A stretch of 64,000 nt of DNA from Verticillium longisporum (GCA_019188255.1 JAETXT010000005.1:4650001-4714000), one strand, 5' to 3'; shown: positions 12,301-23,888, counted from the first letter of the stretch. Notes: generated from the sequence alone by a model not told the origin. Numbers and translations: made by a program.

Positions 12301-13252
12301 ACACTTGTCGTTCCTGAACGGTCAAGACTGTATGCTGTCCAGGCTGATTGATGATTTCCTTCTCATTACTACTGATGTGCGCAAGGCGCGAAGGTTCGTC
12401 AAGGTGATGCACAAGGGCTTCCCTGATTACGGGGTTTCTGTCAGCCCAGCCAAGACGTTGGTCAACTTTGAGATGGAGATTGACGGCGGCTCGGTGGCGA
12501 GATTGCCAGATGGGGAGAAGTTCCCATACTGTGGTACACTCATTGACTGTAAGACGCTAGCCATTGGGAAGGACCGTGACCATATCAAGGATACAGGTGT
12601 GTTCATTTGCTACTTTTTTGTTGCGTGATGACGCTGACAGGAGCAGTGACCTCCAACGGCCTAACAGTCGAGTTTGGAAATCAACCTGGGCATAACTTCA
12701 CGAGAAAGACACTGAGTAAGTACAGGGGATTCTATGGTGCCAGGTTCCAGCTACTGATCACCACAGATGCTTTCAAGATCCAATCCCACATCATGTTTTA
12801 TGACACGGTGCATAACTCCCCGCGGACCGTCTATTCCAACCTTTTTGAGTCTTTTACCGAGACTGCCACTAAGATGCTGGCGTACGCCAAATGCCTTGGG
12901 CCGAATCAACGCCCCACGCCTCGGATGGTCATCCGTAAGCCGCCCTTGTCAGACCACAAAATCGCGTGGCCACTAACAATGTTTAGGCACCATCTCGAAA
13001 GTGATGGATGTTGCGTGGGTGCTTCTGACAAGCAAGACTCGCCGAGCGAGGTTTCCAGACTACAGGTGTGAGTTGAGCAAGCACCAGGTAACGTGGCTAG
13101 CACTTCATGCGGTCAGGAAGGCCGTGGCGCGGAAGCAGTCAGCATACCGCGACGTCCTTGAATGGATAGCTCGGGAGATCAGGAAGTTAGAGTTCAAGAA
13201 GGAGATTCGGGATGTCGGAATGCTCAAGAGGTTCGAGGATGTAGCTCCATGA
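9391..13252 (+). CDS. TERT: Telomerase reverse transcriptase catalytic subunit
   Basis: join(9391..9837,9900..10371,10423..11198,11249..11710,11759..12596,12641..12715,12767..12934,12987..13252), 1167 residues, normal length for fungal TERT. It copies telomerase RNA onto chromosome ends. The N-terminal region (about 35-300) contains SMYPNHHVQALKKSPWPEL and MIDLLVDGAMF. The RNA-binding T motif is near 520-565 (FWGSGS...LRRFESLSLGEV). Motif 1 (FYVTES, FFFRHDIWR) lies near 614-635 and motif 2 (LLPKQISMRPITNLRRR) near 675-690. Motif A (KLYFVKLDVKAAFDTIP) carries the first catalytic Asp near 760. Motif B' is RQKNGIPQGSVLSS; motif C is LIDDFLLIT with the Asp pair near 917; motif E is FPYCGTLID. The C-terminal extension includes AFKIQSHIMFYDT and FPDYRCELSKHQVTWLALHA. 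All seven introns are GT-AG, 44-62 nt, and keep phase. The ATG at 9391 (CCACGATGG) was chosen over an in-frame ATG at 9280 because the extra residues look like leader sequence. Confidence 0.96.
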
Positions 13253-14234
13253 CAACTCGCATGCCAGCGAGCAGACTCCTCTGATTCGGTCCTCCAAGTC
13301 TAGCCTGATAGCTCGTAGGAGAAGCAAAGCATCCAGCATAATCATCACCGTCGTGTTGCATCTGGATGATATGGGTCGTCAGTCAATGATCCATTCGGCA
13401 TTCGGGAACGCCCCTCGGCGCTCTGACGCATCAAATGGTGCATCAAACGGTTCACGCCAAGCCAGATGTGCATTGCATTTTTTTCCTCTCTGTGCCGGTC
13501 GACGTGGCCATGGAGAAATCAGGTCACCACTGCAGCAGATGTGGGTCGAGGATCTCCGTCGCCAGGCAAAGGTGTGCATCGGGCTTTGAACGACAAGCCC
13601 GGACAAGGCCCGGGGTCGTCCCGTCCGGGGTTTGAACTCTCGGATCGCCCCGGGCGGGTAGATATGGATCGATCAGGCGGCACGGATGGGACCCTACCGG
13701 CCCCACGCAGATGACATGTCGACGAATGTACCACTTACTATGACTGGCACTGTAGAAGTGGTCCTGATGCCGAGACACCTCCGCATGGGACGAGTTTGAC
13801 GTATGACCATGTGTTTACCGGCAAGGATATGGTCCGCGGGTTACGATGATACCCGTCGGTGACTGCTCCCCAAATCGCCGTTGGTATCGGCATCGGGCCG
13901 AGTGCAGACGTCTGCATAGCATGTGGAGGTTGTCGGCCGATACTGGTCTCTCTTGCAACTCTTGCCATGCGTGTCTGGGGGTCTGGGTGACACTGCAGAT
14001 GGCGTCTTGGATCGGGCTATGATACTTGTTCTCGGTCGGGGCTCGGTGGCTCTAGTGCAAAGGTTCGGACCTGTGAGTGCTGAGCGAAAAGCTCGGTCAT
14101 TGCAAGAGCTCAAGTATAAAGGCTCAAAGGGTGTTCTTGAGTTCTGTCCTCTAGTCATCAGCAAACCTGAACCTTGATCACCGACCTTTTGTTGAACTAT
14201 CTTATTCACTGTCTGAAGAAGCACCACTGCAACC
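13253..14234. other. Intergenic / cyanide hydratase promoter
   Basis: 0.98 kb between the telomerase stop and the cyanide hydratase ATG. A TATAAA box lies at 14115-14120. A long antisense ORF enters here from the cyanide hydratase gene but reflects only GC bias. No RNA gene was seen. Confidence 0.5.
14115..14120 (+). promoter_or_regulatory. TATA box of cyanide hydratase
   Basis: AAGTATAAAGG lies 115 bp before the cyanide hydratase ATG at 14235, a usual distance for a strongly inducible fungal gene once a leader of several tens of bases is allowed for. Confidence 0.45.
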
Positions 14235-15505
14235 ATGCCTATTACTAAGTACAAGGCCGCCGCTGTAAGGAGCATTCCTTGTTGACACTTGAGAAACCTG
14301 ACTAATAGTTCAATGAGGTCACCTCCGAGCCCCGGGTAAGGGCATATCACTAACGAAGGTAGAAAAGTAGCTTTGCTGACACTCGGAAGTGGTTCGACCT
14401 CGAGGCTGGCGTGCAGAAGACGATCAACTTCATCAACGAGGCCGGCCAGGCAGGATGCAAGCTCGTCGCCTTCCCCGAAGTCTGTCAGTACCCAGCTTCC
14501 CACACACTCGCAGATCTTCGAGTCTATTCCTGACACGCTGTAGGGATTCCCGGCTACCCCTATTGGATGTGGAAGGTGACCTACCTCCAGAGCCTGCCCA
14601 TGCTCAAGAAGTACCGCGAGAACTCGCTCCGCGTCGACTCGGAGGAGATGCGCCGCATCCGCCGCGCCGCCCGCGACAACCAGGTCTTCGTCTCCATGGG
14701 CTTCTCCGAGCCCGACCACGCGACGCTGTACCTGGCGCAGGTGCTCATCACGCCGACGGGCGACATTGTGAACCACCGGCGCAAGATCAAGCCGACGCAC
14801 GTGGAGAAGCTCGTCTACGGCGACGGCGCCGGCGACACCTTCATGTCGGTCGTCGAGACGGAGATTGGCCGCGTCGGCCAGCTCAACTGCTGGGAGAACA
14901 TGAATCCGTTCCTCAAGGCCCTTAACGTCAGCATGGGCGAGCAGGTGCACGTCGCCGCGTGGCCCGTCTACCCGGGCAAGGAGAGGCAGGTCGCGCCCGA
15001 CCCGGCGACCAACTACGCGGACCCGGCCTCGGACCTCGTTACGCCGGCGTACGCCATTGAGACGGGCGCGTGGGTGCTCGCGCCCTTTCAGCGGCTGTCG
15101 GTCGAGGGATTGAGGGTGAATACGCCCGAGGGTGTCGAGCCCGAGACGGACCCTTCGGTGTACAACGGGCACGCGCGCATCTACAGGCCCGATGGTAGCC
15201 TGGTGGTCAAGCCGGAGAAGGACTTTGACGGGCTGCTGTTTGTGGACATTGACCTCAACGAGACGCACCTGACGAAAGTGCTTGCCGACTTTGCGGGGCA
15301 CTATATGCGACCAGACCTCATTCGGCTTCTTGTGGACACGCGCCGCAAGGAGCTCGTCACCGAGGCAGAGGGACAGAACGGCATCGTGACATATAGCACG
15401 GCGCACCGCCTTGGGCTGGATCGCCCCCTCGATAGCGTGCCAGAGCGGGACGCTAAGATGGTTGGCGGGAATGAGGCAGCTCTCAAGAGCGTTCACGAGG
15501 GTTAG
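14235..15505 (+). CDS. Cyanide hydratase (nitrilase superfamily)
   Basis: join(14235..14264,14318..14335,14390..14483,14544..15505), 367 residues, the usual family length. It hydrates HCN to formamide (EC 4.2.1.66), a detoxification step in fungi that meet cyanogenic plants or microbes. The nitrilase triad is visible: Glu in [15 protein letters not shown], Lys in [16 protein letters not shown] and Cys in [32 protein letters not shown] and [18 protein letters not shown] are typical of cyanide hydratases rather than general nitrilases. The start [15 protein letters not shown] matches the conserved family start and is spread over two tiny exons (30 and 18 nt). The choice of the acceptor at 14317 rests on that conservation. 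Residue 16 reads Arg where Gly is usual, so one micro-exon border could be slightly off. The promoter has a TATA box. Confidence 0.93.
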
Positions 15506-15617
15506 AGCTCCATAAGGCCTTGACGAGGACCTCTACCATGGAAGGGCATTACATGATCAAAAATTTCTACTCTACAAGTTTGGGGCCGGCAGTGCGTTTC
15601 ACCGATCGCTTGTGTTG

Positions 15618-17037
15618 TTACAAAAACTGCGGATCAATGGCTTCCTCTTCAGGTATGATCCAGTTCATCTCTACCGCGGCCCTGTACACCCATATTGTAT
15701 GCTCCCAGTCTAGTCGCTGATAGACTAGAGACATGATGTTATCCGCCCAACCCTTCAGCCACCACTGCCCCTCAAAGGCCTTGACAAAAAACGGCCACAT
15801 GTGCCCACAGAACCATTGTCTCTTGCGTCGGCAGTTGCAGCAGCAGCGCGAATTCGTCGAGGGATCGAAATAGCCACACAAAAACGTCAAACTCCTGCCA
15901 CGACGACATCGTCCCAGCAGCCTCGCGTAGGCGGTCGAGGAATGAAGTGTAAGAACCCAGTTCTTCAGGGTCTAGGACGGTGTCGTTGAGGCGTTGTTGA
16001 AGCTCGTCTAGCATATCAACGATCGACACCGTGGGGAGCGTTGTGGCGAGGAGAACACCGGAATCTTGCAGGGACCAGCGGGCCCCAAAATACGTGGTGA
16101 GGGGTGCGAGGTAGCCTTGCTGGACGGCGGAGCCCAAAAAGTCTGTAATGGAGCGGATTCCGTGCATTGTCCAGTACCACTGGTGGAAGAAACATGGGTT
16201 CTCTGACGAGTCGGCTTCTGACGGCGGCTCGGGTAGATTCAGGACTGCCAAATGTGAGGGTTCATCATCTAAAACACGGCTGGGTGCAGTGCGGGATGTG
16301 ACTTGGCACATACCAACGATGCAGGTGAAAATGGAGAACAGAAACAAGGCGCTGCCGTTCTCGGGCGTGATATTATCGAGGAGTATCCTGGCTGATTTGG
16401 ACGCGTGGTGATGATGTCGCATCGCCACAGAAATGTAGTGTTCCCTTTCCTCGAATCGAAACTGTGCCTTGTGAAGCGCGGCGAGGGCAAACAGGGCGTG
16501 CATGAGGTAGTCATGCTTCAAGGCGAGCCGCGGTACCGTTGTCTTCCAGAATCCCCGAAGCATCGATGCTGATGGCAGGGTTGAGCTCGTGTACTCTGTA
16601 TAGGAACACAGGAGCTCAAGAGACGGCATGTCGAGATGCAGGTTGGTGTCGGGCTGCGAGTAGAGTATGGTCGCCGGTGGTTGCGTATGCTGATGAGGCT
16701 GGCCATGCTGACGTCGGGTGCGTTCGATCTCGGGCAGATACAAGCATGAGACTCCCATGCGCTCGCAGCGCGTACATATGGGCCTAGACTCGTCACACTG
16801 CGATTTGGTGAGCTTCGCTATGGAGCTGGCCATGCCGCGCAAGAAGGCACCTACTTTGACCTTGCGCTTCTTGCAAGTCTTGCAGCCGCTCCTTGATTTG
16901 GTATGCTTCTCACGGCGACGCGGGGCAGGCTTCGGGGCTTTGGACTTCTGGCTCACGGGAGATGCGTATGGCTGCGAGCTGGGTGAAGCCAGGCAGGAGC
17001 CAGCATCAGAACTGCAGGACTCGATGGCTTCGGACAT
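15618..17037 (-). CDS. Zn2Cys6 transcription factor (UPC2-like architecture), frame broken by one base near the C-terminus
   Basis: The first ATG in frame is at 17037 (MSEAIESCSS). The zinc cluster is SGCKTCKKRKVK, then CDESRPICTRCERMGVSC, giving C-x2-C-x6-C-x6-C-x2-C-x6-C once a 57-nt intron (16798-16854, GTAGGT...GCAG) is removed. That intron is in frame and stop-free. The rest is an alpha-helical regulatory region with LPSASMLRGFWKTTVPRLA and HDYLMHALFALAALH, as in UPC2-like regulators. The frame stops at 15772, yet the next minus frame continues with the family's expected C-terminus (VKAFEGQWWLKGWADNIM) to a stop at 15618. The two frames meet at an A6 run (15786-15791; T6 on the coding strand). 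One base fewer there makes the protein continuous. This is either a consensus error or a recent frameshift. It is convergent with cyanide hydratase, but no evidence links them. Confidence 0.8.
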
Positions 17038-17935
17038 GGCCTCGGTTTCGGACTTTTTTGGAAAAAGAATTCGGGTGTCTGATGAGTACGACGAGCCATT
17101 GCGAGAGAGCCGTGACGGGTAGTCAGGCAGCCAGGTCAACGATCTTAAACAGGACAGCGCCCGCAAAGCGGAGTCTGCGCTCTTCGCGTCCTGATAGCAC
17201 TAGGAGGTTTGTTCATGCTCGAGAGTCCCGAAGAGAATTCTAGAACATGGCCGTGCGGAGTCAACGCGGGCAGTGCTCATGAGCTCTAGTCATGGTGGAA
17301 ATAGGAGTCGCCGGCTACTGTGTCTCTGACTGCGTACGGTACCTAGCAGGTTCCACGATTGTGAGGTGCCTTGCTGCGGATGGTTATGCGTGTGAAGGAG
17401 GAACGGAGGAACGAAGAACGAAAAACGAAGAACAATCGATGGCGAGTCAGGGGAATAAACGAAATACGAGCTTTGTACGAAGTACGAAGCGGGACGGCTG
17501 GCTACCAAGACGAAAGGCGATCGGCGAGGCGAAGCACCAATGTGGGGCCGTCGAAGAGGGTCTCACCACCGCATGGGAACATCCACCCACCCGTCCACTT
17601 GCCAACTTGTCCACCCCATCTACCTAGCTAGGTATCTTTTCAGCCCTGGCGCATTTGAACGCGTCGCAAGCAGTGACTAAATGGAGGTGACTCGGCAGTT
17701 TCACTAAGCTTGACCGCTTCAGGTTGCAAAGGCTTCGGCGACATCCGAGGCCATGACAATCATGCGTTTCCTTTTATCCTCGAGCCCAAGGCAGCCTGCC
17801 CTGTCAACCTTGTTCGGTTCTTGCTCGAGACATTAAAATCCCCATCCTCAAGTCGACTCTTCCGAGACAAGCGAAAGACGCGTTCCCACACCAATACCAA
17901 CCAAGATACGTCGGCAAGACCAAGAGACCGCACCT
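17038..17935. other. Divergent promoter between Zn2Cys6 factor and glycosyltransferase
   Basis: 0.9 kb. It contains short irregular repeats of AACGAAG/GTACGAAG around 17400-17495 and CTACCTAGCTAGGTA near 17618-17632. No coding sequence was recognised. Confidence 0.45.
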
Positions 17936-20886
17936 ATGGGCGACGAGAAGGACCAGAGTGCGGAGAGACGCCACCACGATGTTCACAATACCTGGGACGA
18001 TGAGGCGCCGCCGCCCAATGAATATGCTCGTCACGATCCATCTTCTTCTCCGTTCATTCACAGCGACAGTGCCCCTCCTTACGCAACACAACAGGATTAT
18101 CACTACTCCATCGACTACCCAGCAACTGCCAGTGCGGATGTGCTACCTGCCGATCATGACTACCGTACACCACATCTAAACTCACAAGAGAGCCACTTCC
18201 CGGCTGCTGCTCAAGGCAATGTTGGAAGTACGGTATACCCATCAAATTGTCTGTCGATGCGTTGACTGATTATGAGCAGGCGATGCCCGTGTCGAGATCG
18301 ACTTCAACTCGAAATGGGTGCATAGTCTCTCGGTTCTTGCCGAAAAGACAATCAACAAAGAAGAGAAAGAACGGCGAGAAAGCGTCAATGTGCCGAATGA
18401 AAAGACCAACTTGCAGACCTCCTCAGCCTGGGCGACCAAGCTCAACATCGTTATCCACGTAGTCGGCAGCCGCGGTGACGTGCAGCCTTTCGTCGCGTTG
18501 GGTACGGAACTGCAGCGCTACGGCCACCGCGTGCGCCTCGCGACCCATGACGTCTTTGAGGACTTTGTGCGGAAAGCTGGCATCGAGTTTTACCCTATTG
18601 GTGGCGACCCTGCCGAGCTCATGGCCTACATGGTCAAAAACCCCGGTCTCATCCCGAGTATGGAGAGCCTCGCCGCAGGGGAGATCCAGAAAAAGCGATA
18701 CATGGTGGAGGAGATGCTGGAAAAGTCTTGGGAGTCCTGCATCAAAGCTGACCGGTTAACGGGCGACCCGTTTGTCGCGGACGCCATCATTGCCAACCCG
18801 CCTAGCTTTGCGCATGTGCACTGCGCGCAGGCCCTCGGGATACCGGTGCACATCATGTTCACCATGCCATGGAGCAGTACCACGGCCTTTCCCCATCCGC
18901 TGGTCAATCTGAAGAACGTGGATGTCAAACCCGGCGTCGCCAACTACGTTTCCTATTCTGTGGTCGAGTGGATGACCTGGCAAGGGTGAGCATCCTCCCT
19001 TCAAATTCGTCTTCCTTTCATTTTGTCCTTCCTCTGTTGGGGTGACGCTGACCATTCAACAGCCTCGGGGACGTCATCAACAAGTGGCGGAAAAGCATAG
19101 ACCTGGAAGAGGTCGCCATGTTCGACGGTCCTCTACTGACTGAACGCCTCAAGATCCCCTACACATACTGCTGGTCTCCCGCCCTCGTACCAAAGCCAGT
19201 CGACTGGCCTGCCCACATTGGTACAGCCACCCTTGCAGATTATAGCACTCGTTGGGTGGAAAGCTGACGGGACTGGTAGATGTATGCGGATTCTTTTTCC
19301 GAGACGCACCTGCCTATACACCGCCGGATGACCTCGCGCGCTTCCTCAATGCTGGCCCACCACCGGTGTACATTGGATTCGGCAGCATTGTTCTTGATGA
19401 TCCCGACAAGGTTACAAGAATCATTTTAGAGGCTGTCGAATCGACAGGCGCTCGTGCTATCATCTCCAAGGGATGGGCTGATCTGGCAGGCTCCGAAAAC
19501 GAGAACATATACTGGATAGGAGACTGTCCGCATGAGTGGCTCCTTCAGCACGTCGCTGCTGTGGTCCATCATGGTGGTGCCGGCACCACAGCCTGCGGAT
19601 TGAGAAATGGCAAGCCCACCACTATTGTGCCTTTCTTTGGAGAGTGAGTTGGCCTTTGCTTGAAACATTGTTCAACGGCATTCAAGCTTCCCAGCTGACA
19701 CTGTGGCCCCATAGCCAACCGTTCTGGGGGCAGATGGTTGCGAAAGCAGGCGCAGGCCCGTTGCCCATCCACCACAAGTCCTTGACGGCCAGTAATCTCG
19801 CAGAAGCAATCCGGTTCTGTCTCTCGAGCCAAACAGCGGCCGCCGCGGCATCTATCGCCACGCAAATGCAAGCGGAAGTTGGCGTGCAAGCGGCTGCTCG
19901 GTCGTTCCACCAGCAGCTACCCCTCGAAAAGATCCGATGCGACCTGATACCGACCGAGCCAGCCGTCTGGTCTTACACGAAGACCAAGAGACCTTTGAAG
20001 CTTTCCAAGTTGGCGGCGGAATTGATGCTCTCCGACTCTTCCATAAACGTCAAGCATCTCAAACCGTAAGTCTGTCTCGCCCGCTTTATTTGCATCAAAC
20101 TGACACGGGGCCTGCAGATACGAGTCCAACACCCTGCACCTCGACGTGACAAGATGGGATCCAATCAGCGGCGGCGCCTCGGCCGTCATGGGCACCGCCG
20201 TCGACATGACCGGTTCCATCACCGGCATGGTCACCAAGCCCGTGGACGAGTACAAGGCGCACCAGCACCGCAAGGAACAGGAGCGCAAGAGACTCGCAGC
20301 CGCAAGCGACACGGCCAGCGTCAAGTCGGCAGCAACGGACCGCAGCGCGTCGGCGACAAAGTCCCCCTCCCTCGCGGGCAAGATGGTCGGCGCCTCCGCG
20401 AAGAGCATCGGCGGCATCGCACCCACGGCGCTGAAAGGCATGGTGGTTGACATCCCGCTCGCCCTGACGGAGGGACTGAGGGCCGTGCCGGGCCACTACG
20501 GAGACAAGCCGCGCGACAACGGGCAGGTCACGGGCTTCGTCTCCGGGGCGGCGGTCGCGGGCAAGACGTTTGCATGGGGCTTCGCGGACGGGCTCAGCGA
20601 TCTCGTCGTGCAGCCGTACAAGGGCGCGAGAGATGAGGGTGCCTTGGGCGCCGTCAAGGGGGTGGGCAAGGGCATCGTGGGGTTGACGACCAAGAGCGGC
20701 GCCGGCATGTTTGGGCTGTTTGCGTATCCGAGCGCCGGGATCGCCAAGAGCATTCGATCGGTGACGCGTGGGGGCACGAAGAAGGCGATTGCGAAGGCGA
20801 GGCATGAGGAGGGGAAATGGCTGCTGCAGACGAGGGGAGAGCAGGGCCTGGCCGCGGAGGTCGCGGCGGCGTTCAGGCGGTGGTGA
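17936..20886 (+). CDS. UDP-sugar-dependent sterol glucosyltransferase-like protein (GT28/UGT80 type) with a VPS13-like C-terminal region
   Basis: join(17936..18227,18280..18985,19063..19220,19280..19643,19715..20065,20118..20886), 879 residues. After a polar N-terminus the GT28 acceptor-side domain begins with [20 protein letters not shown] near residue 166, continuing [16 protein letters not shown]. The nucleotide-sugar domain contains [11 protein letters not shown], then [20 protein letters not shown] and GGAGTT...IVPFFGDQPFWG, the conserved donor-binding block of the UGT fold. By family it would glucosylate sterols or other lipids. There is no PH-GRAM module as in Atg26. The last 250 residues are Gly/Ala/Lys rich and contain [19 protein letters not shown] and [16 protein letters not shown], which resemble the C-terminal helical repeats of VPS13/ATG2 lipid-transfer proteins. 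That similarity is my reading and unproven. All five introns are GT-AG, 52-77 nt, and keep phase. The gene is convergent with the amidase, 258 bp apart. Confidence 0.88.
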
Positions 20887-21144
20887 ACGGCAAGGGTGTG
20901 TGTCTCCGGGTAGGGTGCACGACAGAACCCGACGCTGGTAGGATCAGCTCTGGTACTAGATATAGACGTCAAACTTGCCATGTACCTTGAGCTGTCTCGT
21001 TGAGTAGTGTCGCATACGAAACCAAGTCTGCACCCTCAATCACGTAGCATCGTCGACTCACACAGGAGGGTGAAAAGCGGTAGGCATCAGATGCTTCCAT
21101 ATTGAGTCATGCATTCTAAAAAGAGACAGAGATGCGCTGCTTGA

Positions 21145-22848
21145 CTACATACGTGCTCGGACCTGACTACCATGAGAATCTGTTAGGATATTCTGCAGGA
21201 CCGCCAAGGCCCCAAAGAGCTGATTGTCGTGATACTTGCGAGCAACCAACTGCAGATTGATCGGAGCGCCCTCAAAGTCAGACTCATCCCAAAGCCTTCT
21301 GACCTCCCTGCACGCGTCGCTCAAGGGTACATAGCTCGCATCATACTTCTCCTCGCGCTGGATGACGATGGGCGTTGGGAATACGACGCCAGGGTAGTCG
21401 ACAAAATTGTAAAGCGAGGTGTACGTCCAGGTAAACGCCGTGTCGTGCGCGCACGCTGGGCCGACATAGGCGGGGCCCAGAACCACGTCCACGTCCTGCT
21501 CCGCCCAGCTCCGGGCGAATTTGATGCGAAAGTCGTCTCTGTCTTTGCGCATGGGGGCCACGTTCTGCGCCGTGAGTATCCCATGCGGCTCGGCGTCTTT
21601 CCAGATCCATTCTGAAAGGGGATGGAGAGGCTCGCCCGTTGAGACTATTTCATCCCTGGCACCTTGACCGCCATCGGGCCAATAAGTTCTCCTAATCTTG
21701 GACCAGGCATCGGCAGCACCGAAGGGCTTGAACGATTTGACCTCTATAACGCCGGCGTACTTGGGATCGGAGAGAAGCTTTCGAGCCCAGGCCGTCGCCC
21801 GTTTGACCGGTGGCTGCGGTTCTACGAAACCATCATTATCGATGATTCCGATCTTGAGGACCCTAGTCATCCGCGTCCGAAGACCGGTCCAGGGGGTAGG
21901 AACAAGTCTTGGGTCAGTGAGGTGCGGCTCCGTCGAGAGAACTACTCGAAGGAATAGGTCCATGTCTCTGAGGCTTCGGCACATCGGTCCTGGAGCGGCT
22001 AGCACGTTGAGCTCTGCTGGGCACGGATTGGCCAGAAAGCGATCTGTGGGCAGCAGGTATGATGTGGGTTTGAACCCATAGATACCACAGAATGCCGAAG
22101 GTCCTCTTATGCTGCCTCCTATGTCGTTGCCCACGCCGAGAACTGAACCCTTCATGGCGATGAGCGCGGCCTCCCCGCCGGTGGAGCCGCCAGCGGACAG
22201 ACGGGTGTTGAAGGGATTCAGGACCCGGCCCCACAGCGAATCGCTTTCCAGATGCATGATGGCCTGTGGCTGGTTGGTCTTGCAGTAGAAGATGGCTCCC
22301 ATGCTGCGCAGGATGGCGGTCATCTGGCAGTCCTCGCTGTCGATGGCGATGCTGCCGAGGCAGCCGGCGGAAGAGGGCTTCCCGGCGATGGGGATATGTT
22401 CTTTGATGCTGACGGGTACGCCGTGCAGGGGACCAACAGTCTTACCAGTGGCGTCGAGGTGTGCGTCGAGGTGGGCAGCCTGCTCGATGGCTTCTGCCAT
22501 GAACCACTGGGCCAGGCAGCAAGTCAGCTGGTGGGCGATGATGGCCCGCTTGGAGAACGCCGTAGCTACGCTGACGGCGGTGAATTTGCGGGAGGCAATC
22601 GCTGCAGCGAGACCAACCGCATCGTAGTCCTCAGTGATGGCGAGCTCTAGAGGCGACAGGATGCCGCAGGTGACAGGAATGTTGGAAACGTCAGGTGGGG
22701 CATTGTCGATGATATCCTTGGAAAGGAAGTATGCGTGAGGGACCTTTTCGCTGAAGGCTTGAAGGATACCCGCCCGCTTTGTTTCGAAGGCGTCCGTTCC
22801 CCGAGGCACCGGCTTGACTTGTAGAACACAGAATGATTTCGAGTCCAT
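21145..22848 (-). CDS. Amidase-signature family hydrolase
   Basis: Single exon, 567 residues starting MDSKSFCVLQVKP at 22848. The open frame extends 71 codons upstream, but those read like leader sequence. The Ser-cisSer-Lys triad can be placed: Lys in PVSIKEHIPIAGKPSSAG (about residue 147), cis-Ser in SAGGSTGGEAALIA (about 220) and nucleophile Ser in GNDIGGSIRGPSAFCG (about 245), followed by GIYGFKPTSY. Members hydrolyse amides (fatty acid amides, acetamide-like compounds, indole-acetamide); the substrate cannot be told from sequence. There is no signal peptide or membrane segment, so it is probably cytosolic. Its 5' side faces the transporter pseudogene. Confidence 0.92.
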   Translation of the reverse strand: MDSKSFCVLQVKPVPRGTDAFETKRAGILQAFSEKVPHAYFLSKDIIDNAPPDVSNIPVTCGILSPLELAITEDYDAVGLAAAIASRKFTAVSVATAFSKRAIIAHQLTCCLAQWFMAEAIEQAAHLDAHLDATGKTVGPLHGVPVSIKEHIPIAGKPSSAGCLGSIAIDSEDCQMTAILRSMGAIFYCKTNQPQAIMHLESDSLWGRVLNPFNTRLSAGGSTGGEAALIAMKGSVLGVGNDIGGSIRGPSAFCGIYGFKPTSYLLPTDRFLANPCPAELNVLAAPGPMCRSLRDMDLFLRVVLSTEPHLTDPRLVPTPWTGLRTRMTRVLKIGIIDNDGFVEPQPPVKRATAWARKLLSDPKYAGVIEVKSFKPFGAADAWSKIRRTYWPDGGQGARDEIVSTGEPLHPLSEWIWKDAEPHGILTAQNVAPMRKDRDDFRIKFARSWAEQDVDVVLGPAYVGPACAHDTAFTWTYTSLYNFVDYPGVVFPTPIVIQREEKYDASYVPLSDACREVRRLWDESDFEGAPINLQLVARKYHDNQLFGALAVLQNILTDSHGSQVRARM

Positions 22849-23888
22849 TGTTGGTTGATGCGCATGTGGAAGACAGTTCAGGGAGGGAAACGGATGCTGG
22901 TCGTTCAACCTTGAGTCGGTGTATGGCCGGGAACTCAGTTGGGGTGCGTGCGATACTGGGCCAAGAGCAGACGAAGTCCAAAGGAGGTGGCAGCGTGCCT
23001 GATGACATGAATGCAGGTGCCCTCGGAAAATCGGTTGCTTCCAACCCCTCACAAGGTGCAACTGTCTCGGAATTCCAGATTTCCTCGGGAGGGCATGGAT
23101 ATCATAAGCTCAGCGTGTACGCGGATTGCTGCTTGCCGACGCTTATTCTGGGCGCAAATGCCGCTCATTGGATACCACATCTCCGTATCGCCATGAACCA
23201 GCCGCTGGAACGGCTGTTAGAGTGCTTGATTGAGCATCAGGTGAAGAGAAGCGATGATGTGGATGAATGCTTGATTGAGCATCAGGTGAGGAGAAGCGAT
23301 GATGTGGATGAATGCTTGATTGCATGGGTGATAGATATCGAGAGGAAAGGCAGAGGGAGGGAGGTCCGGCTGCCAAGCTGATAAGTTGCAGCCAATCAAG
23401 AATAATTGCGCGACCCACTTGATCATGGTCACATACGGCAGCCACCACCGCACGGCTGATGAAGAAGGCACTATCGGGACTCTGATGTGCCTGACACGAC
23501 ACCCTGGAGACCATATCCGGTACCTATGAGATAGACATATCTCCAAGTCCAAGGGTTGATTTCGGATCAATGGAGATACGATATACTCTTGAGACCCCGG
23601 AATCGCTTCCGAGCAGGTTGTCCAACCCATGAATCTTCCAGATTGTGGCTGGCAAGGCTTGTTGACTGACCTACCAGTTGCTAATCAGCATCGCACCTTG
23701 CCCAAACCGCCCAAGCCGGGCACCTAGCCCCAGATCACCAGACAGCAGACGGGATTTTGCATACCCTGTATCACAAGAACTTTAAAGAGTCCAACGAAGT
23801 CCTCGCCGGACGCACAGCTTGCTTTTCAATGTCTCTTCTGGGTTCTCCAAGATCCTCCTGATAATCCCATTTATTCCCATCATTCACC
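22849..23888. other. Divergent promoter region of amidase and transporter
   Basis: 1.04 kb. It holds a 45-bp tandem duplication (23223-23312). A TTTAAAG element near 23780, about 110 bp before the transporter ATG, could be a TATA variant. Nothing else was recognised. Confidence 0.45.
23223..23312. repeat. 45-bp tandem duplication
   Basis: Two adjacent 45-bp copies (23223-23267 and 23268-23312) start TGCTTGATTGAGCATCAGGT and differ at one base. The first 10 bp of a third copy follow. TGATTGAGCATCA inside each copy is itself partly palindromic. It sits in the amidase/transporter intergenic region. Confidence 0.85.

Noticed and set aside
13841..15496. 551-codon ORF on the minus strand across cyanide hydratase
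   Set aside because: It is antisense to a confirmed conserved gene; it arises from high G/C at third codon positions and has no family features.
15618..17037. Splitting the Zn2Cys6 factor into two genes
   Set aside because: The second frame begins exactly at a homopolymer and supplies the family's missing C-terminus; a one-base error is the simpler explanation.
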